A DNA stretch of 64,000 bases, taken from the NCBI RefSeq assembly GCF_024166365.1, contig NC_064825.1, positions 105,042,480-105,106,479 on the forward strand. The letters are read 5' to 3'. Position numbers and translations under genes: made by a program. Positions 1 to 11,032 of this stretch are shown here, piece after piece. Below the pieces are notes generated by a model. The model saw only the letters and a list, made by a program, of their open reading frames with translations. It was not told where the DNA came from and did not search any database. The stretch is from Elephas maximus indicus (Eukaryota > Chordata > Mammalia > Proboscidea > Elephantidae). The first letter of the stretch is position 1. Each line of letters starts with the position of its first letter.

Positions 1-1640
1 AAGAAAAATGTAAATATATATTCACTTCTTTCCACAAATAACATTTCTCTAATTCTAAAAGCTCATTTGGAAGCAGAACAATACGGAAATTGCATCAAAT
101 TTTGAAAAAGCAATGAACTGTTGTTGATAATATGACAGATTCTAATGTCGTAAAAATCAAAATCAAGTGATAATGCTCAGAAAACACACTCATAAATGTA
201 AGCTAACCTAAATTCGAGGTGTTTCAGATAGGATGCTTCTAGTTACAAATGACAGGAAACTCAACTAAAACCTTTTTGAAATATAAAGGTATTTATTAAT
301 AGGCCATCATATCCATGAACTTCAAGGTTATGACAAGGTTCAGGATGAGCTGATAAAGTATATCAATTTTGTGTAAAGGAGCCATGCATGCAAGTAAAAT
401 TTCAGCTTATGCAAAGTTAAGTAACAGTTTGAAGTCTTAGTCAAGTTGGGTCTTGGTCCAAATGAAAACAGTGATTAAGTTAAGAGACATCCTCCTGAAT
501 CAGGAGTTAAATCTTCATGTTGTGACTATTCATGAAAGCAATTGTTGACTGTGTTTGAGAAATAGATCTTTAAGGTTCCAGCTGACCTAGATTCAGGCTT
601 AGAGCAACAACATTTGCTCTAATCCAGAAGTGCAGAACTGTGATTATCTGCCGTTTCAAGAAATGGACAGTAAATTTTAATAAGTTACCTAGTCCCAATG
701 TTCTCTGCCTCTGAGCCATAAGGGTTTTTGGTATTAGACCCTCTAATAGTCAGAGTAAGGCCTTCCTCTGCTAGGAATATGGTTAGGCAAGAGAATCTGG
801 GGCTTGTTCTTCCTTCATTTTGGAATAAATATTATTTACTTTATCTAAAGACTTACTAATATAAAACTCATAATTTATTATTCACTTTATTTTAAAATTT
901 TCTCTTCACATCACAGACTTTTCTAATCACTTTGTCGTCTGCTACTTTTTCTTGGCAAGACCCAAGTCTTTTTCCTCTAGGGATGTCTAGGGGAGAAAAG
1001 TGTCCAGGAGCGGTAATTTCATTTGACTTTGTTCCAAATATTCTAACAAACTAATTTACAAGGAACTTGCATTGTCTTTCATTTAAAACAGTGATGATGT
1101 AAAAAGCCACACACTACCTCTGCACATATAAATGGAATAATTATTTCCTGACAGAATGACCCAAGAGATTACTTAAAACTCAAATTCCTGTTGAGGCTGG
1201 AGATACTCTCTTTAACTGGCATCTAATCCTGTAGATATTCTCTTGTTATATTTTCCATTGATACGTACCTCCCGTTGCTTGTAGGAATTTATGGAAGGCC
1301 ACGATTTTCTAGAGCGTGGTTGGAGAGATATAGGGGCGTTCTTCTAATGAGGAAAGAAATGATCTTTGGATATGCATTTTGAATGACTGAATTGCTGAAA
1401 AGTTCTGCTTCTATTTGTGAGAAGCTCTGTCATTGGCATTTCTGGGAAGTTAAATCTCAGCCTTTGCCTTGTTTGGTACAGATTTAATGACTAGGGATAT
1501 GAGTGTTACTTTAAAACCTCAGTCAAAATAAAGTAATTTTTGCTTACTTCATCAAAATTGATTAAAAAGGGAAAATTTCAATAAACTAAATTGAGTGATT
1601 TTTTTTCTGTTTTTTTTGTTTGTGTCACTAAGTAACAGTC
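1..1640. other. Noncoding left part of unit A, no gene seen
   Basis: No gene is visible. The stretch is present in all three units (13160-14020 plus 15600-16380; 27634-29250). Part of it (about 210-360, with AACTCAACTAAAAC and a TTATTAAT stretch) looks like a worn-out interspersed repeat, but I cannot assign a family. Only short random reading frames occur. Confidence 0.5.
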
Positions 1641-1740
1641 TTGGCCAGGTTAATTTCCATTAATTTGCACAGTATCTACAGTCATGTACTCACAGCATCT
1701 TCATTGTTCTTCCCGCACATTTTCCCAACAGGTGAGAACC
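1641..1740 (+). promoter_or_regulatory. Possible OR 5' noncoding exon end with splice donor (unit A)
   Basis: CAG|GTGAGAA (GT at 1732-1733) is a near-ideal 5' splice site and is kept in all three units while neighbouring bases vary. Just upstream are TTAAT/ATTAAT motifs of homeodomain type, also conserved. OR genes usually have noncoding exons several kb 5' of the coding exon, and this site is 4.1 kb upstream of the ORF. Transcription from here is inference. Confidence 0.35.
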
Positions 1741-2328
1741 TTCAACTGTTTATTATTATTTTTAAATATCTTCATGTTCCAGTCATCCACATACGCACTT
1801 CTACAGTTACCTGAAAAAAAAAAAAATGATATGATGGGCAGCTTGTGTGGAAGTATGAAAAGTGTAACCACTTGGAACTATTTCTAGATCCACTGATCAC
1901 CCACACGTTGCCATGTGTTCTGTGATTGCAGATAAATGCATGAGGTATCACAGTCACTCTCAAGGAAAGAAGCCCTGATTTTCAGGCCTAAGGACAAGAA
2001 CCAAGAGGTGAGTTTTTGAGACATCTGACAGAGGACGCTTATTAAAAATTTACATGATATATTGAAATAGAGCTAATTTCTTAAATATTTCCTTTATATT
2101 AATTTTGAGTTTGTAAAATTAAGCAAGAAAAACACAGAAATAAACCAGAACATACACAGTCTATTCTGCTTTAGTATTTTATCCTGATAGATGTTTACTG
2201 TCCTTTTACCAGGTAGCAAAAGAAGTATGTTATGCATTACAAGTAAGTCAATAGGTTTGTCATCTTGGTTCATAGGATATATGATATGTTAATAATGATT
2301 TATACTTAATTTAGATATATTTGAACTA

Positions 2329-2502
2329 AATAAAAAATCCAAACCCATTGCTGTCGAGTCAAGTGGATTCCAACTCATAGGGACCCTATAAGACAGGGTA
2401 GAACTGCCCCGTTGAGTTTCCAGGGAGCAGCTGGTTGATTCAAACTGCTGACCTTTTGGTTAGCAGCCATGTTCTTCACCACTGCACCACCAAGGCTCCG
2501 TA
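2329..2502 (-). mobile_element. AfroSINE-type tRNA-derived SINE (unit A copy)
   Basis: On the minus strand this reads head (GGAGCCTTGGTGG...), body (TGGAAACTC...GGGGCAGTTCTACCCTG) and tail (GACAGCAATGGGTTTGG). The SINE sits at the same place in units B (17087) and C (29944), so it inserted before the duplications. It is moderately diverged. Confidence 0.85.
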
Positions 2503-3468
2503 TTTAAACTAGAAAATTTTAAACTGTGTATTATATCAAATGTGTCAAGGTGTAAAGAAAAAATACCTGTTATGCCTGGAAATGTGATATGTGCTTTTAA
2601 GTGTGAATATTTTAAAATTATGATAACTTTATACTGTGTGTCCTTTTTGTGTGCATACAAAATTATGACAATAACCATATTTATATATATGTATCTTTTT
2701 ATATATACAAAAAGAAAGCAACTATCATGAAGTACCTTGCCTACTGTCACTTAGAGAGACTTATAAAACTGTAATTGTAATGTACTATAGAGGTTTTTTA
2801 TAGAGGTTTAGAGGTTATTTTATTTTTGTTACAATGGTATTTTAATTTCTCTTTGTAAAATACCGTGTTCTTATAAAAATAAGTTAAAGGATTTTTTTTT
2901 CTATAAAGGTGTAAACTTAGTGGTTTAAGTTGAAAGCTTAGTAATTCTTTTAGTTTGTATAATATCAAATATTTGAGGACTGAAACTATAGTGGATACTT
3001 TACATACTGATTGTTTTACATGGAAATAATTTAGCTGGCCAATAGGATACTTATTTCAGTGCAATCCAGCATTGATTACTACTAAGATTAAGGACATTAG
3101 ACCTTGCAGAAAATAAGTTGTTAAAAAACAATTAGATATAAACTATCTTTACCATTATGTTCTCCAACAGCTGTGCCTTTATTAGTCTACAGCTTCAAAA
3201 AATGATAGAACCCCTGAATCACTTGGACATACAGAGTGCTCATTTCATCTGGTTTCTAAAAGAAAGCTCAGAATTCTTCTGCACATGTTCTTTCCCCTCA
3301 ACCAAATCAATACAAATGAAATCAGCTTGTCTACATTTGAGGTTTAGTAATTCAGTGATTTTCTGTAACAATGAATAATCCTAAAGATTGTGTTTGAATC
3401 TACATATGTACTCTTCTCTCTTGAGTTTGTCTTTAACTATAGGTGCTAGGAACTCTGAGGATTCAATG

Positions 3469-3663
3469 TTCTTTTTTTTTTTCCTTTGGATTTTCTTTTC
3501 TTTTATCTTCTTTTCCTTCCTTTCCTTTGTCTTTCCTCTCTCCTCCTCTCTTCTCCTCCCATCATCTCTCTTGTCCTCTTGTCTTTTTTTTCTTTTCGTC
3601 TCTTCTCCGGTTTCCCCTTCTTTTGCTTTCATTTCCTTTTCTTTTTTATTATTTCTTTTCTAG
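3469..3663 (+). promoter_or_regulatory. 195-nt polypyrimidine tract ending in an acceptor-like TTTTCTAG (unit A)
   Basis: An almost pure C/T run ends in TTTCTTTTCTAG|GATGGGC. The same tract stands at 18249-18427 and 31077-31252. About 40 nt after the AG is a GTAAGT (3704), so a small noncoding exon at 3664-3703 is possible. Alternatively it is a simple microsatellite. The ORFs read from both strands of it are low-complexity artefacts. Confidence 0.4.
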
Positions 3664-4149
3664 GATGGGCTCTGTGTTTATTTCTAATGGCTTCCCAAGA
3701 AGAGTAAGTTCAGCAAGCCTCAGAGGTTGGCCTTTCAGCTCTCTTTCACTAAAAGAAATCATTCTGCTATCCCCACTTAACACATTAATATCCCTATTAC
3801 TTGTGTATATTAATTTCTTAAATATAATTTATCTGCTTCCTGATTTGGTTCTTCTTTTCTTTCATTTTCTACTCTTTAGGCCTCCATCTGATGCATGGGT
3901 ACAAGTTTTTCCTTTTTTCTGCTTAACTTCCACCAATATACACACCGTGACAGGTTGATATTACCACACATATACGATAAAATAGATAATTCTAATAATG
4001 TACAATTTATCCTATGTCCAAAATTGTGTGCTTGTAGTTATAGGTATATAATATTCTTTTTATAAGTAATATTTTTATTACTAATGTGACGAAGATCCAG
4101 ATGATTTGTTCTGATAGAATGTCCGTAGAGAAACATTCAAGAACAATAA

Positions 4150-4400
4150 TAAAAAGCTATTATTTATTGATCCTTTATCAGCATCCAGGGAGTGCTCTAG
4201 GCACTTTACATGTAAACAAACACACACAAAAACTTAAGAGATAGGTACGATTGGTTCCCCCATTCACAAATTATGAAACTGAGGCACAAAGAAGTTTATG
4301 AAGTTGCTCAGGGTCACCGGGATATTAATTGGTGAAGGGGAAATTCCTACACAGACAGTGTTGCTCTGTAGTGCACATTAGTCATCACTGTGCTGTGCTC
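4150..4400 (-). mobile_element. MIR SINE (unit A copy)
   Basis: The + strand reads AATTATGAAACTGAGGCACAAAGA..., then ...GTTGCTCAGGGTCAC and a tRNA-like end near GTGCTGTGCTCTC, which is the reverse complement of the MIR consensus. It is shared by all three units and is ancient. Confidence 0.75.
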
Positions 4401-5439
4401 TCTCCTCAAGGAAGCCCTGGGCTGTACAAAGGTGCACACTGAGTGAGAAACCTTACCCAATATTTGGTCACAGTAATGATCCAATTCCAACACTGGCTAG
4501 CATTTTTAAAGTAACATCGACGAGCTTGGAGATTGTTGTTTAATTCCAAATATACAAATAGAAGTACCCAGCAGAATAAAATAAGATGGGCTTTCACTGA
4601 TAGTATCATTTATCATAGACAGTTGGTCTAGGAAGGATTCTAAGATCATCTTATTTAAACCCCTTATTTTCCAATGAGTAAATTGAGACAGACTTGTGAC
4701 TAAATTTAGAAAATGACTAAAGCTCATACTTTCTTACACTGTTTGGGCTTTTCCTTTGAGTATGTTCCTTTTTGGAATCTTGTCAGTGATGTTCTTAAAT
4801 TTGACCACTCTCATTGCCTAAGAAGCATTATATACAAAACCCCATTCCACTGTCTTCTACCTTTCTTTACAGTGTCTATTTTCTCCCCCATCACTGCCCA
4901 GTTTACCCCCAATTGGTATGAAAATAGTGGCTGCTAATGTACTAGTTGGTAATTGTTATGTGTCAGTTAACTTCAGTTCAAAAATGTTTGCTTAAAATAA
5001 GGATCGTATTGTAAGGGTACTCACCACAAATCCTACCAACTTAAAGTGCTGACTGTATGACAGTAGACTGTAGAAATGTGTTAAGAGTAGTGGGATAAGC
5101 AAAGAGGAAATAGAAAAGATTATGGATGCTTAAGAAAAGAGCAATCTATACCCAAATAATTGCTACAGGGAATAGTGTGCTAAATAATTTTATAGTGATC
5201 TGATACATTTCAAAGTCCAGGCTCTTCAAATTTAGTGAGAGATTCATAAAGACTGAACAACCTTTGAGGCAGGAAGGCCCACACTTCTAATAGTGGAATG
5301 TCATAATATGTACGACATATTCCTGAAGAGGGGTTATTTTTCGTGCTATTATTTGGTTTTATATAGATTACACTGTAAAGGTACTCATCACAAATATTAT
5401 CAACTCTAAGTACTGATTCTATTTCAATTTATTAATTTA

Positions 5440-5572
5440 GAGTTTACCTTCGCCACCAGAGAATAAGTTTCTTGAGAGCAGAAACCCTTTCCCTCTTTGT
5501 CATTATTTTGCTAACCTCTGTACCAAGCACGGTCATGTTTAACAGAGGAATATTAAATGAATGAAAGTCTGT
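5440..5572 (+). mobile_element. L2-like LINE 3' tail (unit A copy)
   Basis: CTTGAGAGCAGAAACCC...CTCTGTACCAAGCAC...TTAAATGAATGAAAG follows the 3' end pattern of L2 (gagggcaggga ... gcacctagca ... aataaatgaatgaa). Old. It ends about 300 bp before the OR start codon in each unit. Confidence 0.6.
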
Positions 5573-5809
5573 TAGGCCTCTGACTGATCTTCTCTACAGA
5601 AGGTCCACTAAGATTTAGAGATAGAACTTGTTATTCGTAGGCCCAATGCAGTCTTCTGAAAAGAAGTAGAATTGTTAAGGGAAGACATATTAGGATCTTT
5701 GGAAGAGAACCTCAGTAGACATTCTTAAATGTTTATTATGTATAAGCCACTGTAGAAGATTAACACTGAAGTGCTCCATGACCTAATGGACATATTCATA
5801 GTGATGTTC

Positions 5810-5824
5810 ATGATTTCATTACAG
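5810..5824 (+). promoter_or_regulatory. Splice acceptor in front of OR coding exon (unit A)
   Basis: TGATTTCATTACAG ends at 5824, 50 nt before the ATG. It is conserved in units B (to 20608) and C (to 33285). This is the typical position of the last intron in an OR gene with a noncoding 5' exon. Confidence 0.5.
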
Positions 5825-5874
5825 GCTTGTTCTCTTGAGCTCCCATCTCTGAAACAGGTCTTACAGAAGAATAA

Positions 5875-6882
5875 ATGGGACACAGTAACAATGTAACAGA
5901 ATTTGTCCTCCTGGGACTCACTCAGGATCCTGAGGGCCAAAAAGTGTTATTTGTCATGTTTCTGCTCATCTACATTGTCACGATGGTGGGCAACCTGCTC
6001 ATTGTCATGACTGTTGTTGTCAGCCCATCCCTTGGCTCTCCCATGTACTTCTTCCTTGCCTATCTGTCACTCATGGATGCTGTTTATTCCACTGCCATTT
6101 CTCCCAAAATGATTCTAGACTTACTCTGTGATAAAAAGACTATTTCCTTCTCGGCTTGCATGGGCCAGCTCTTTATAGAACACTTATTTGGTGGTGCCGA
6201 GGTCTTTCTTCTGGTGGCAATGGCCTATGATCGCTATGTGGCCATCTGTAAGCCACTACACTACTTGACCATCATGAATCGACAGGTTTGTATTCTGTTG
6301 CTGGTGGTGGCCTGGGTTGGAGGTTTTTTTCACTCTTTGGTTCAACTTCTCTTTGTGCACAGCCTCCCCTTCTGTGGCCCCAACATCATAGATCACTTCT
6401 GCTGTGCTATATACCCATTATTGGAGCTCGCTTGCACTGACACCTATTTTATAGGCCTCACTGTTGTTGCCAATGGTGGAGCCATCTGTATGATAATTTT
6501 TATCCTTCTACTAATCTCCTATGGGGTCGTCCTAAGCTCCCTGAAGACTCACAGTCAGGAGGGGAGGCACAAAGCCCTGTCTACCTGCAGCTCCCACATC
6601 ACAGTGGTTGTCCTCTTTTTTGTTCCCTGTATTTTCATGTATGTTAGACCTGTTTCCAAATTTCCCATTGACAAATCTATGACTGTGGTTTATACAGTTA
6701 TCACTCCCATGTTGAATCCTCTGATATACACCCTGAGAAATTCTGAGATGAAAAATGCTATGGAAAAAATCTGGGGTAGAAATTTAACCACAGGTAGAGT
6801 AAGAATGAGCATCCACACTGAAAATAACATTGCTAATTCTAAAGCAAGAAATAGGCAACGAATGATCACAATGAATGATTAA
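5875..6882 (+). CDS. Olfactory receptor, family 4 (OR4A-like), intact, unit A
   Basis: An odorant-sensing class A GPCR of the olfactory neuron plasma and ciliary membrane, expected to signal through G-olf and adenylyl cyclase; the ligand cannot be read from the sequence. The 335-residue frame is uninterrupted. It shows the N-glycosylation site NVT (6-8), seven hydrophobic segments, [13 protein letters not shown] (56-68), the TM3 end [10 protein letters not shown] (116-125), the loop cysteines (95, 167, 177, 187), KALSTCSSH (233-241) and [12 protein letters not shown] (278-289). GPN-IDHF and [15 protein letters not shown] are typical of the human OR4A group as remembered. The start is the first ATG after a conserved acceptor and gives the family's MGxxNNVTEF amino end. 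The C-tail runs about 25 residues past a usual OR end. It differs from the unit B protein at roughly three dozen positions by eye. Confidence 0.93.
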   Translation: MGHSNNVTEFVLLGLTQDPEGQKVLFVMFLLIYIVTMVGNLLIVMTVVVSPSLGSPMYFFLAYLSLMDAVYSTAISPKMILDLLCDKKTISFSACMGQLFIEHLFGGAEVFLLVAMAYDRYVAICKPLHYLTIMNRQVCILLLVVAWVGGFFHSLVQLLFVHSLPFCGPNIIDHFCCAIYPLLELACTDTYFIGLTVVANGGAICMIIFILLLISYGVVLSSLKTHSQEGRHKALSTCSSHITVVVLFFVPCIFMYVRPVSKFPIDKSMTVVYTVITPMLNPLIYTLRNSEMKNAMEKIWGRNLTTGRVRMSIHTENNIANSKARNRQRMITMND

Positions 6883-6945
6883 GTCAATTCAATGGATTCT
6901 CTAGGAATACTTCTCTTTGTTGACAAAAAGGCATCCAAAATGTAG

Positions 6946-6951
6946 AATAAA
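6946..6951 (+). terminator. Candidate polyadenylation signal AATAAA (unit A OR)
   Basis: AATAAA 64 nt after the stop codon, within a short stretch (TGTAGAATAAA) kept in units B (21730) and C (34404). Use as a poly(A) site is inferred. Confidence 0.4.
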
Positions 6952-8100
6952 TTATTCTTTGACATTAGAATTAATCTAGTAGAGACATTCTGGAGGCTGG
7001 ATAAAAGGGAAACATATTTTTTCTCTTATAAATAAAAATAAAACTAAGCTAACATTGTAATTTCATTTTTCTCAGTATATACTGAAAAAGGGCTTCAAAG
7101 AAATTGTTTTTTTCCTTTTAGAAAGAGAAAAAACAAGTTACTATGGAAAATTTTATATCATCCAAATTAATGAGAAAACAATTTGGCCAATACTTAGAAC
7201 AAATTTCTGAGGTTAAAAGTGTGCTTTTAAAAAAATTTACTGTTCATTATTCTCTTCACACAAGAGCTTTTTTTAACCTCACTATGCATTTTGTGTTTAA
7301 GATTACTTGTGTTCCTCTGGGCAATGTCTATGCCTTTGCAATTCTGCATATTTTAGTGACACATGATATTGTGTTTGGTTTGAGACACCATCAGTGAGCA
7401 ATTTTGGTAGATAGGATGTGGTTGATGAAGAAAACTCATTCTAGTTTTCTTGACTAGAAGACAGTATTCTTTCAGTTTGAATTTGAAAATAACACTAATC
7501 TAAGTTATAAACATATTTTATGTTTTCCTCATTAGTCAGTATACGCACTTTTTGTGATTCTTAAATGAGTAGACAGCGCTTCTGATTTTATCACCATGAA
7601 ATTGAATATTTGCAAAGAAATGTGTTATTTTACACAAGCAGCATGTTCCCAAAAGTTGTATTAAACTTACTTTTTTATGTAGACACTTAGTAATGATTTG
7701 TTTTGGTAAAAATAAAATTTTGTTTTTTTCTATCTTATGTAAAAAACATAAGTTTTTCTCCATCTACAGCCCATCCTGGAACATCCCAAATCCAGAAAGC
7801 TGAAAGAATTTTCTCAGGGTAACATGGAACGTTATCTATGCTTAACAAGAGTTTACTTTTCTAACTAAAAGAAAGATTTTAGAACTTCTCTTAGTTTTCA
7901 TTTTTAATGTGTAATTTTTCATGAATATCCAGCAACATATGCAATTATTTATAAACTTGTAGCCTCTTACTAAGAATATTATCAAAATCATTGAAACTTA
8001 CTGATTCACTTCTCTGATGCCATTTTCCACCTCCTCTCAGAAGTAATCACAATTCTAAATTTTTAATCATACTTTAATAATAGTTTAACTATGTATGTAC
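6952..8100. other. Unit A downstream flank, no gene
   Basis: A+T-rich sequence that aligns with 21736-22885 and 34410-35545. Its reading frames (such as 7143-7397) are broken in the other copies and look random. Confidence 0.5.
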
Positions 8101-8116
8101 CCTTAAAGGAGGAGGA
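8100..8116. other. Rearrangement junction, unit A head to OR-b block
   Basis: Left of here the sequence follows the unit head (as at 22885 and 35545). Right of here it follows block D from about 45998 (GAGTGA-AAAGAG, then GGGATCTAGTG). A few bases (GAGGAGG) between the two are not clearly from either side. Confidence 0.65.
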
Positions 8117-8324
8117 GTGACAAAGAGGATGGGATCTAGTGCACACACAGAGGTTTTAGCCATAGAAACAGAAAATCCATGTACTGTGAAGAAGAGGTCC
8201 AGCAGAATTATGGCATCAGATATTGAAGTAAATGTCAACAGAAATTTCAAGAGTAACTGGATATCATTACTAGGATTATTTTAAGAGATAGCAGGGCTGG
8301 TTAATGTTGATGATATTTATTATA

Positions 8325-8329
<5 letters not shown>

Positions 8330-8357
<28 letters not shown>
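8330..8357. repeat. (TG)n microsatellite
   Basis: About 13 TG units, with an interrupted counterpart in block D at 46220-46247. Confidence 0.9.
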
Positions 8358-8859
8358 GTGTTCTTTTTTCCTTGGGATCTCTTCTCTCATCTCTTTCACT
8401 CCTACACACACATCACCAGTAAAAAAGTAAACTTTTTACAACAAAAATTGTATCTTTCCATGTTCTATTCATGCTCATATAATTATTTTTATTTTGTTTT
8501 ATGGTAGTATTATACATAGTTTTATGCTTATTTATTTGTTGCTCAGCAGTACTTAGTCAGTACCAGTTTTTGAAATTGTGAAATATGTCCATTGGGGATT
8601 TCAGTTATTAGTTAAAAAGATTCTACCATTTCTAGAATGTAGACAATAATCCCATTTACTAACATGAAATTATTAAGTAAATCTTCCTTTATTTTTATAT
8701 TAAACTTTATTCTATTTATACTTTATTTTTATAAATAGCGCTAACCATATATACACAATTTTATTTTCTACCAGATGTGGCCAGTTAGTGTGGTAACCCT
8801 ATTTATTTCATAATCTATGCCTTTCCCCTATGTTTCTAATTACATTTTTGTCTTTCGTT

Positions 8860-8972
8860 ATTTGATAAGATCACCGAGGTTATGGGTCATATTTTAATCA
8901 GCCTTGTATTCTAAAAATATTGTACAGGGCTGAAACATAATCATAATGCCTATTTGTTGAATGAATAAATAG
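8860..8972 (+). mobile_element. L2-like LINE 3' tail upstream of OR pseudogene
   Basis: ATCACCGAGGTTATGGGTCAT...ACAGGGCTGAAACATAAT...TGTTGAATGAATAAA follows the L2 3' end pattern. The block D copy is at 54550-54658. Confidence 0.5.
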
Positions 8973-9061
8973 ATTATCTGGGGATTTCATAAAGTCACTA
9001 GTCATTATAATTACATGTAAATTTGTCCTGAACTCTGAAGTAAGGACACACAGAAGAACTT

Positions 9062-9969
9062 ATGGAACAAAGGAAAAATGTGACCTAGTTTGCCCTCTTG
9101 GGGCTCACTCAGTCTTCAGGGTCAGAAAATATTATTTGTTGTGTTCTTGCTCATCTATATTGTGACAATGGTGGGCAACCTATTTATTGGTGTGACTGTA
9201 GTGGTCAGCCCAACACTGGATGCCCCTATGTACTTCTGTCTTGTCTGCTTAGCATGTATGGATGCTGTTTCTTCTACTGCAGTTAATCCAAATATGATTA
9301 TAGACTTACTCTATGAGAAGAAAACCATTTCTTTCCAAGATTGCCTGACCCAGCTTTCTGCAGAACACTTATTTGGTGGTTCTGAGGTTTTACTTCTGAT
9401 GGTCATGGCCTATGATCGCTATGTGGCTATCTGCACACCCTTGCATTAGATGACCATCATGAACCAACGGGTGCATGTTCTGTTGCTGTCGATGACCAGG
9501 GTTGGAGGTTTGTGCATGCTGTACTTCATCTTCTCTTTGTTTACAATCTTCCTTCTTGTACTACCAATGTCATTGACCACTTCTGCTGTGACATGTACCC
9601 CTTATTATAACTTGCCGGCACTGACATCTATGTCTCACTGTGGTTGCCAATGATGGGGAAATATGTGTGGTCATTTTTATGCTGTTACTCATCTCTAATG
9701 GAGTCATTATGCACTCCCTGAAGAACCTTAGTCCGGAAGGAAGGTGCAAAGCCTTACCTACCCGTGGCTCCAACATCACCATGGTAGTCCTCTTCTTTGC
9801 CCCTTGTGTTTTCCTGTATGTGAAACCTCCTTCCACCTTACTTGACTGTAAATTCTTGACTGTGTTTTGCACTGTTTTCACCCCTATGTTGAATCCCTTA
9901 ATCTATACTCTGAGAAAATCGGAGATGAAAAATACCATGAAGAAGCTCTCGACCAGAAAAAGAAAATGA
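9062..9969 (+). pseudogene. Olfactory receptor pseudogene, OR4A-like, unit A second copy
   Basis: A paralogue of the intact gene at 54755-55672, to which it aligns base by base from ATGGAACAA to the final AGAAAAAGAAAATGA. It is broken: codon 9 is TAG where the intact copy has GAG (9086-9088). Two bases are missing near 9117. A further in-frame TAG stands at 9447-9449 after CTGCACACCCTTGCAT. The region 9555-9640 has small deletions that shift the frame again. Recognisable pieces include [28 protein letters not shown] and [15 protein letters not shown]. The acceptor-like TTTACAGG upstream of the intact copy is also lost here (TTACATG). No function expected. Confidence 0.92.
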
Positions 9970-10039
9970 GGTCTTAAACAAATGCATCACCTACTTTCAA
10001 TAAAAAAAAAAAAACTGTCCCTACCACCCTACCAGGAAA

Positions 10040-10085
10040 ACAAAACAAAACACTGAAATCCACTGCCATCCAGTCAATTCCAGGG
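10040..10085 (-). mobile_element. AfroSINE 3' fragment just after OR pseudogene
   Basis: AATCCACTGCCATCCAGTCAATTCC is the reversed SINE 3' end, preceded by an A-rich stretch. The same fragment is in block D (55727-55772), so it predates their split. Confidence 0.55.
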
Positions 10086-10859
10086 AAGCTGCGTGTAATT
10101 ATTTAACTGTAGTAAATATTTCCTCGTGTCATCATGATTGTACATGATGTAAAACATTTATTAGGATGCTTCCGATGATTTCTTTTGTTGAAAATATATT
10201 TTTAAGATTTTCATTTCCTGGGAATATATACATTTTCTTTTTTTTCTTGGTGTAGAATAGTTCTGTTGAGCCTATAGATTAATGTTGCATGTGATGACTT
10301 ATGCTACAGCTGATGCCAGAAATTTATTTTAGATGATAGAAGATTCTCTAATGTCTCTTTCTTAAGTAAAACTAATCCTTTTTTTTTTTACAATTAATAG
10401 TGTTATTGCCTATTTCAGAATAATACATTTTTAAATATGACATAAAAATATGTTTCACTCCACCCCATACAGAGATAGGTCACATTACATTAAAATTTTA
10501 TATTTTTATTTTTATATCTGAAAGATCTTTTAAATATGTAGTTTTGCTTATATAGGTTAGCATGTTAAGGTTTATAGAAAGAATGCTTCAGAATTCTAAA
10601 TTAATCATAAGGTGGCTAAAGATACAAAAGGAATGTGAATGAACAAGGCAGATAAGCAGAAAAATGACTCAATCTGGCTTGTTTTCCAAATTGGGAAGTC
10701 ATCTCCTCAAGTGGGGCAGCTTTGTTTGGTGTTATATTTTCATAAAAATGAAGCATTCATCTTCCAAAATCATTTAAAATACCTGATGGAGCCTTTGTTA
10801 TTTTTCAATATCCCTTCTCCTTCTTTCTCATAGTGTTTCATGGTCTTCCAAAAGGTCCT
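10086..10859. other. Intergenic flank of OR-b block, no gene
   Basis: A+T-rich DNA that aligns with 55773-56560. No coding frame is shared by the two copies. Confidence 0.5.
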
Positions 10860-11032
10860 AAACAACAACAACAAAAAAGAAACAAACCTGTTGCCGATTC
10901 CAACTCATAGAGAGCCTGTAGGACAGAGTAGAATTGCCCCATAGGGTTTCCGAGGAGTGCCTGGTGGAATCTAACTGCCCACCTTTTGGTTAGCAGCTTT
11001 AGCTATTAACCACTATGACACCAAGGTTTCCA
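10860..11032 (-). mobile_element. AfroSINE-type SINE (OR-b block, unit A)
   Basis: Reversed SINE with its tail at the left (ACAAACCTGTTGCC), body CCCCATAGGGTTTCC and head at the right (ACCTTTTGGTTAGCAGC...CCAAGGTTTCC). Same site as 56560-56733. Confidence 0.85.

Noticed and set aside
3381-3958. ORFs on both strands over the pyrimidine tract (also 18224-18746 and 31024-31566)
   Set aside because: Low-complexity Phe/Leu/Ser or Lys/Arg/Glu runs from a C/T microsatellite; frames differ between the three copies.
7143-7397. 84-codon frame after the unit A OR (and 34618-34830)
   Set aside because: Not conserved in frame between the three units and without protein-like features.
9090-9449. 119-codon frame as a short OR gene
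   Set aside because: It is the middle of a pseudogene with an early stop, frameshifts and a second in-frame stop compared with 54755-55672.
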